DNA from: Agrocybe praecox
Taxonomy: Eukaryota; Basidiomycota; Agaricomycetes; Agaricales; Agrocybaceae
Direction of reading: 5' to 3'
Length of the DNA stretch: 64,000 nt
Assembly: GCA_964017145.1 (NCBI GenBank)
Contig: OZ024847.1
Span: 3,038,001-3,102,000 of the forward strand
Shown: positions 58,311 through 64,000 of the stretch, one piece after another
Numbering within the stretch: position 1 is the first letter of the stretch
Layout: each line of letters opens with the position of its first letter
Position numbers and translations under genes: made by a program
The notes under the pieces: model-generated
Told to the model about the DNA's origin: nothing
The model's database searches: none
Seen by the model: the letters and a program-made list of their open reading frames with translations, nothing else

Positions 58311-58568
58311 TGTCATGCGTCATATTTGATTGAACATGAACGAACCTGAAATTGCATAAGAGATCATTCGTTTATTTTTAAAATTCAATATTTCCTTTTT
58401 TTGTATTCTCCATTTTAATTTCCCATCACGGCTCTATCGCAACATTAAGGCACCAATTCTTCCGAAATCTATTCAGTCTAGGCTAAAGTCATGAAACCGT
58501 CGCCATGATCCAAGACAAATCACTCCTTCCTCTCAATGTTCATCGTCTTACGCGTTCAACTCTGAAAA

Positions 58569-59051
58569 ATGTCTTCCCTCTCTGTTCAATCCTTTGTTCA
58601 ACAGTCCAAGGATGTCGTCAATTCTTCCGGACCTCGAAAAATCAATAAAGCGTCAATATATCCATTCATTCAAATTGCCGGAGTTTTTGATGCGAGCGAA
58701 AATTGCGAAAATTGGTTAGCGACACATTACACGGAGGATCATATTTTTCAAGAAGGAGATACCGTCAGTTTCACATACAGAATTCAGCCGGACGACACGC
58801 CCAAAATCATTCGCCTCGAGGAAATCGTGCATTATGAACGAGGAATCATAGTTTTCGCAGTATCGACAACCAGAAGTTCGGCACCAGCATTATTCACAAG
58901 GCCACGCATTGCTATTCCACGATCACAAGTGTCCCTCAGCATCATACAGAAGATAAGATATGCCTACGCTTACATCATACAACGGCACAGCATATTCACC
59001 ACTTATCTAAATCCGTCGCATCCCATCTACTCTATTAAAAGACTTCGATGA
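58569..59051 (+). CDS. LTR-internal 160-aa open reading frame (3' copy)
   Basis: Second copy of the frame at 47608-48090, 364 bp after the Pol stop. Here it would lie in the genomic RNA, between Pol and the poly(A) site, and so could be translated from a subgenomic or full-length RNA. The protein is the same as in the 5' copy. Role unknown. Confidence 0.42.
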   Translation: MSSLSVQSFVQQSKDVVNSSGPRKINKASIYPFIQIAGVFDASENCENWLATHYTEDHIFQEGDTVSFTYRIQPDDTPKIIRLEEIVHYERGIIVFAVSTTRSSAPALFTRPRIAIPRSQVSLSIIQKIRYAYAYIIQRHSIFTTYLNPSHPIYSIKRLR

Positions 59052-59670
59052 CATCATGCAAAGCCCAGGCCATCAAGCGGCTGTGCAACCATCATTCCAA
59101 ACACATGATTCGATATCACATGCCTATCACGAGTCACTATGAGTCACGGGAACTGATACATCAACAACGCGGCTACGCTAAGGTTACATCTGCCAAATAT
59201 AGCAATCCATCAGCTGGAAATAGCTCGATTCCTTCCATCCGTCGATTTCACTAATCGTCAAGTCAACTATGATCAATTTATCATTCAAGAAGATGTGCTT
59301 GGTCATTCTTTGCTGCGCATTAGTCAACTTTTTTATTTTATTACTCATTCTTATTCATTTCTTAGTCATTTCATCGAGCGATGGACAGTTTTCTCCTTCT
59401 TTTCCATCGTTTCAACCTATTCCTTTGTCATTCCTGACTCACTCGCTCAGTCAGCCTATTCATTTAACCCCTTATTCTTTGTCATTCGTTTCAACCTTAC
59501 TTACCATCGATTACTCATGCCTTGCAGGATTTGTAGTATAAAAGCTAGTTAGATCCTGTAAAGTAGACAAGAAGTACACCCCTATCATAGGACAATTGTA
59601 CCGATTCAACCAGCTATTTTTCAGTTCAGTATTCGTTCAGTCAATTCTCAGTCTCGGCAGTCAATTCTAT

Positions 59671-59799
59671 AGCTTGGAAAACGTTCCAAGCTTCGATTAT
59701 TCTCTTCTTTTTCGACGTTTGCTCTGATTTCAAAGTGGAACACGTTCACTTTGATTTCTACTCTCTTATTCGATCTCAAACTTTTGTCTAGGACAAAAG
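59671..59799 (+). repeat. Three consecutive hairpins in R-U5 (3' LTR)
   Basis: Same three stem-loops as at 48710-48838, shifted by 10,961. Confidence 0.6.
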
Positions 59800-59998
59800 C
59801 TCATCACAAACCTTTAAACCTATTCGATCTTTACACTAACAAACCTTTCTTAGGAACGAAGTAACTTTATTCCCACCCCCGAACTCACAGGGAGAGAGTC
59901 GTCTTATCTAGGTCTAGCCCACTCTTTCTCTGGATTTTGTTGTTGGTTGTGTTTTGTGTGATTGTCAAAGCATAAATCACCGACAGAAAAATCGTCTT

Positions 59999-60522
59999 TC
60001 AGCGCTGCTTCTGCTGGGACGGCGTTACCTTGGCCCTCTCGTCGTCGTTCCGTCCCTTAACCTCCACACTCCTTGATGTATGTTCTGAGTGGCTGGGTTC
60101 GACGGTTGACCGCAGACGGCTGTCGAAATGGTTGATGGCGCGACTCATATGCGATGGTGCGATGGGTGTACCGGCGTGGTCGTGGTCCCATTCCCGAGCT
60201 GCGATGAGTACTGCTTCGAAGAGGTCATCGCGCTTGGGGACGAACTTCTTCCTCAGTTTGCCAATTTTGACCTGTCAAATGTTAGTTATTTGATGTATGT
60301 ATATCAATAAAACAAGAAACTTACCAATGCCATATCCATTGCTTGGTATGCTTGAGGGTTTCTTTGCTCCTCCGGGGTTTCGGACCAAAATCGCACGTAC
60401 TGGCACATTTCTTCTGATATTTCAAGAAGAGCCTTCGAATCTTGCCGCTCGCTGGCTTTTTTGGCATCTGCAAGGAGGGTGGTAGGTTGAGAAGTGGGAC
60501 GGAGCGAACGAGAAGTGGACAT
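59999..60522 (-). CDS. Unknown 156-aa frame truncated by the 3' LTR
   Basis: Reverse exons 60522-60325 and 60271-59999, intron of 53 nt with GTAAGT and a CAG acceptor. The product starts MSTSRSLRPTSQPTTLLADA, has helices (ALLEISEEMCQYVRFW, VKIGKLRKKFVPKRDDLFEAV) and a charged end. The reading frame runs to the LTR border and ends on a TGA made by the LTR itself, so the true 3' part is missing or lies elsewhere. A GTAACG donor-like site 27 nt before the border suggests the element may sit in an intron. Divergent from the 496-aa gene, 233 bp away. Family unknown. Confidence 0.6.
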
Positions 60523-60755
60523 GTTGGATAAGAATGATGGTGATGGTGATGGTTAGAAGTTAGGTGTTGAACGCGACTTGTCACTGCGTAACAAATGAAC
60601 ATTGGTCACATGACTGTCACACCGTGATTGCCCTCGTCACAATTTTGATATCTGGGTTCAAGATCAACTTTGCACAAACCATCGCATACTAAGCTGTGAG
60701 TTATTTCTTTCTTTCACTCAGTACACAAATACATTTAATTATTCATTTTGTACAG

Positions 60756-62394
60756 ATGCCGCGAAGACACCAATCAGATGCTAAGGACAGCCGAGTTTCA
60801 AAACCAGGTAGAGTTAATTCATTCGTTTGAGATGGAAAGCTAATCCAGTGCTAGAACAATTGTCCTTTGTGACCCGCACCGTTGCTTTTCAAACGATAGG
60901 AACGACTCAAGAGGGACGTTTTGACTCCAGCAAAGACCATCCCCTCCCACGGAAACTCGACAAGGGTCGTTTTGACTCTAGCGACGAGTCGATGATTGAA
61001 CAAACGGTGGAACCGGGTCGATTCGACTCGACAGATGATGAACCGGCTGCACCGCCCATGAATACGGTGTTTGGCGCGCAAGCTCGAATGGTGAAGCCGG
61101 GACGATTTGATTCAACCGATATTGAAGATCCGGACCCACCGCACAAGCGTGTAGCGGCTGCCCCGCAACTCATAGCGGTTAGGCCGGGTCGATTCAGCTC
61201 AGCAGACAGCACCACGGATGAACCGCACAATCACATGGAGGTGGACCCGCAAGTTCGAATGGTGGACCCGGGACGGTTTGATTCAAGCGACATTGAGGAC
61301 CAGGAGCCACCGAACCAGCGTGTAGCGGCGGCTCCACCACTTCTTACGGTGAAGCCGGGTCGATTCAGCTCGACAGATGATGACCCAGAAGAACCAGCCA
61401 CTGTCGTTGCGGTCGCCTTGCAAGCCCTCACAGTGAAGGCTGGAAGGTTTGAATCTGATAATGAAGACTCAGATCCACAGCGGAAGGACATCGCTGTGGT
61501 CTCTCCGGGCACCAATATCAAAAAGGTGAAGCCGTTTAAGGCTGGAAGGTTTGACTCGAGCGACAGCGAAGACTCGAAGGCACAGAACAAGCCCGTCGCG
61601 ATGGTCCCGCTGGGCACCAATCTCATAGCGGGCAAGCCGGTCGCCCCAGCGAAGATGGTCGCTGGGCGCTTTGACTCTGACAATGATGAACCCGTGATGG
61701 CCAGGAAAGTTAGTCTCTTTGATTCACCACAGAAGTTGCAAGTTGCAGGTCCCCCGAATTTTATTCCGCGCATGCAGAGTGGCAGATTTGATGACACAGA
61801 TGAAGAGCCTGCTGGACCCAATGTCGTCACCACCCCAAAGAGATCAACAATTGGGAAAACAAAACCTTCAGAGCGAAGTTCCCTTTTTTTTAGATCTCCA
61901 TCAAAATCAAAGGCAGACTTGAAGCCTCTCGACTCCCTCTTCACAAATGATTTTCAAAGGTTTCCAAGCCGTGGATTTATTCCCCCTCCTGATGCCGCTA
62001 GAGTGATTATTCGTCATCCCAACACAACGCCCCACTATACCCCAGAAGGCCCCGACTTGCAACCCGAAAATTTTGATATGGACAATTTGACTTGTATTGC
62101 TGGATGCAGGCTGCCCTGTGAACATGTAAGCTTATTTTTCTTCTTATCTTGTATGGTAACAATAAATAACCTGCTTTCAAGAAATTCACCGAAGAGCGTC
62201 TTGCTGAGTTGCACTACCTTGCAATGCCTGATGTTTGGGATCTTGAGCTGTATCAACAACGATTGTCTTATATGACAGAAGGTCGCATGAACCAGATGCG
62301 AATGCAGATCTATCAGGAACACACATTGGAGACGTTCCAGGGCCTGGCTTTGAGGGGATACGAAAGACTTAGGGGGATTCAACGCAGGATATAG
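60756..62394 (+). CDS. 496-aa protein with eleven GRF(D/S/E)S acidic repeats
   Basis: Exons 60756-60807, 60900-62125 and 62182-62394 are phase-consistent. The ATG directly follows ...gtacag, so a leader intron starting at a GTGAGT near 60695 is likely. Eleven copies of GRF-D/S/E-S/D followed by acidic text (GRFDSSDIE, GRFDSTDDE, GRFSSTDDD, GRFESDNED and others) occur about every 20-60 residues between residues 20 and 340, separated by Pro/Val/Lys linkers. The Ser/Thr followed by Asp/Glu resemble casein kinase 2 sites. Near residue 415-426 is C-x3-C-x3-C-x-H (CIAGCRLPCEH), a possible zinc site, then a helical C-terminus. I know no family with this layout; probably a disordered multivalent binding protein. 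Confidence 0.75.
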
Positions 62395-62996
62395 GCGGCA
62401 ATTTTTTTTTTTTTTTTGAAACAAATCCCAATGTACATATCTCCAAATAAACTGTCGACATCTTTTAGCTTGCATCATAAAAAAACCTAAGTAATGCCTG
62501 TACAAATGCAACTAATTCTTCAGTAAATGTTTGGAGCAGAGCTATATGCGGGTGAACCATATTTTTTTTGATTTGCTGTGGAAGGCAGCTCCGGTTGATC
62601 ACAACTTAGCAGCAAAAGCACTAATTTTTTCAGTGTGTGGTTGAGCCGTAGTCTTTTAGCGTGCTGGGGACGGCAGCTCCTGTCATTTACTTGTTTACAT
62701 CACGGGTGGGCCGGTCACTTGGCCCACTGATACCGCGGTTACGCCGTGCAACCGCTTACATTCTAGCGGAATCCGCTGGACCGTGTGGCACGGGTATTTA
62801 GTTCAAATCAGCTAGGCCGTGTAGTATGGGTATTTAATTCATTTCAGCTCGCTCCGCTAGCTACGTATGGCATGGGTATTTAGTCACCTCCGGTAATACG
62901 TACTAGTACGTAACTACGTGACTGTTCTATGTGAAAATGCAGGAGAAAGGAAGACGAATAGAGTGTATATAGTTGGCAATAGCTATATATTGGACA
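62395..62996. repeat. Spacer with T-run, short direct repeats and a palindrome
   Basis: A run of 16 T at 62402-62417. Three copies of GGGTATTTA(G/A)T at about 62792, 62828 and 62875 within 40-bp units that also share ccgtgt/ccgctag text. A perfect 16-bp palindrome TACGTACTAGTACGTA at 62897-62912 is framed by AGTCAC (62882-62887) and GTGACT (62918-62923). No gene. Confidence 0.6.
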
Positions 62997-63966
62997 TCAT
63001 AGAGCATCACCCTGCGATCCACTAAAGGAAGTTCTAAGTCCGGATGAGCCTGAGCCTAGGTTCTTCCTGGTCATCGTCGGCGTTGTTTGCATGGGGGGTG
63101 AGTTATCAGGACCTGCCTGGAGTTTCGCCATAAGATTCGGGTTCGTTTCGGCGGCGATGCCCGCACCTGTTGGGCGATCGTCACCAATGTAACAGGGCGT
63201 AGGTTTCCGCTCTGGAGTTTGAGGCTCGGGAACTGGCAAATTGGGGTCCTTAAAGTCGGGCAGGGTTTTCAATTCTACGATGCAATCATCGAAGAACTTG
63301 AGGACTGTGGCATAGTCTTCAACGGCGGTGGTCTTGAGTTCAGTCAGTGTCGGGGGTGGCTTATCACTAGAAAAGCGTTTGTTTATGACTTTCTCCCGGA
63401 TGAAAGCATAGAACTGTCGATAGAGTTCTACAACCGGGGATTGAAAGAAAGGCTGGATGGATTCGAGTGGAGGAGGGGTAAGGAAGAAAGCACACTTGCT
63501 ATACAATGCATAAGTTATATTAGGGTGCAGCCAGTCCAAATGATGAGGTGGGATGTCGGCCAGTTTGAGCCCGTCCTTTACATATCCTTCCACGATCCAT
63601 GAAAAAAGATAAAGAAAGGATTCCAACTCATCGAGATGGTCGTGCGGAGGACGTGGTCGTTTTGGGTCTGAATTATAGCTCGCAAGTACGTTGATAGATT
63701 GAAATGCACGTGTGCCCTACCGAAGTTCAACAAAAGACTGTGCGTGCCAATGGTAATACACTCACTATACGGAAATCTGTTTCCGCCAAACTCTTCTCCC
63801 GATAGAGCCAGATAGCCATATCCAAGTCGATAAGGGTTCCCCTTGGACCTGGCTTTCCTGCCTCAACGATAAGAACATTGTTGACACTAACATCCCTATG
63901 CAAGATGCCTGCATTCCAAAGGTTTTGATGTCCTTGATGTATAATAAGGAGGACATACATGATTTA
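62997..63966 (-). CDS. FunK1-type fungal protein kinase, C-terminal part
   Basis: Two reverse exons: 63960-63766, upstream limit uncertain, and 63716-62997. The first carries the FunK1 catalytic loop HRDVSVNN and LIDLDMAIW in the place of the metal-binding DFG-like motif; the second opens GTRAFQSINVL and continues with LDELESFLYLFSWIVEGY, typical of the family, then a tail with FFDDCIVEL and a Ser/Thr/Pro-rich end. Phase is kept across the intron (GTGAGT donor, GTAG acceptor). In the frame of the first exon a TAA stands at 63966-63964, just before the ATG at 63960, and no acceptor lies between, so either an unseen splice arrangement or a truncated gene is present. The N-lobe would lie beyond the window. 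Confidence 0.7.
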
Positions 63967-64000
63967 GTTTCTGCCAAAGAGAAACATGGTTGGCCACATA

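Larger units (their letters stand above)
47350..60001 (+). mobile_element. Ty3/gypsy LTR retrotransposon, complete
   Basis: 12,652 bp from TG to CA, with two 1691-bp LTRs 10,961 bp apart. Internal order: primer-binding site, Gag-protease frame, then Pol frame with reverse transcriptase, RNase H and integrase, then purine-rich tract. Protease-RT-RNase H-integrase order is that of Ty3/gypsy. I noticed no difference between the LTRs on reading, so insertion should be recent and the element potentially active. Flanks show no clean target-site duplication: gcgt before, gcgc after. No chromodomain was seen at the integrase C-terminus. Confidence 0.93.
58311..60001 (+). repeat. 3' LTR
   Basis: 1691 bp, TGTCATGCGT to GTCTTTCA, same length and apparently same sequence as the 5' LTR. 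All small frames repeat at a constant offset of 10,961. Its last three bases, read on the reverse strand, supply the stop codon of the gene at 59999-60522. Confidence 0.95.

Noticed and set aside
1..64000. CRISPR arrays, rRNA, tRNA
   Set aside because: No regularly spaced short repeats, no rRNA core text and no cloverleaf with both box A and box B that I could identify; the organism is eukaryotic.

Overview
The window looks like nuclear DNA of a basidiomycete mushroom (Agaricomycetes). The genes have many introns of about 48-65 nt with GT..AG ends. The protein families present are FunK1-type fungal kinases, a TET/JBP-type dioxygenase, expanded TPR proteins, uncharacterised 7-TM proteins and a Ty3/gypsy element, a combination familiar from that class. 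I see no prokaryotic operon, CRISPR array, rRNA or convincing tRNA.

Region by region. (1) 1-23045 is a tandem array of three related units of about 8.4, 8.4 and 6.3 kb. Each unit holds a forward gene with an N-terminal helical bundle and a long TPR-like array (intact at 1838-5339 and 10304-13858, broken by two frame disruptions at 18131-21332), a conserved 5' leader intron, and downstream a decayed reverse-strand spliced gene. A GC-rich block of about 85 bp marks each unit junction. (2) 23046-25365 holds a FunK1 C-terminal relic and unexplained short frames. (3) 25366-35653 is a family of four paralogous 7-TM genes (three forward, one reverse) with the same six-exon plan and a shared TACTTAA element 48-68 bp before each start codon. 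They are separated by AT-rich spacers, pyrimidine-rich repeated blocks and a nested palindrome. (4) 38982-47290 is an accessory island: an 826-aa reverse gene and a 693-aa forward gene that share a 251-bp divergent promoter, a 100-aa basic coiled protein, and a decayed TET/JBP dioxygenase gene. (5) 47350-60001 is a complete Ty3/gypsy retrotransposon of 12.65 kb with 1691-bp LTRs between which I saw no difference. Each LTR carries a 160-aa reading frame in its U3-like part and three consecutive hairpins further on. (6) 59999-64000 holds a reverse gene cut by the LTR, a forward 496-aa protein with eleven GRF(D/S/E)S-type acidic repeats, a repeat and palindrome spacer, and the C-terminal part of a FunK1 kinase running off the right edge.

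How it fits together: the window reads as an accessory, fast-evolving region shaped by tandem duplication, decay and a recent retrotransposition. The TPR array resembles fungal self/non-self recognition gene clusters, and the TET/JBP island resembles gene sets known to expand with KDZ-type DNA transposons in mushrooms. Exon boundaries were assigned by eye from splice signals, phase and paralog comparison. Functions beyond recognised motifs are inference.
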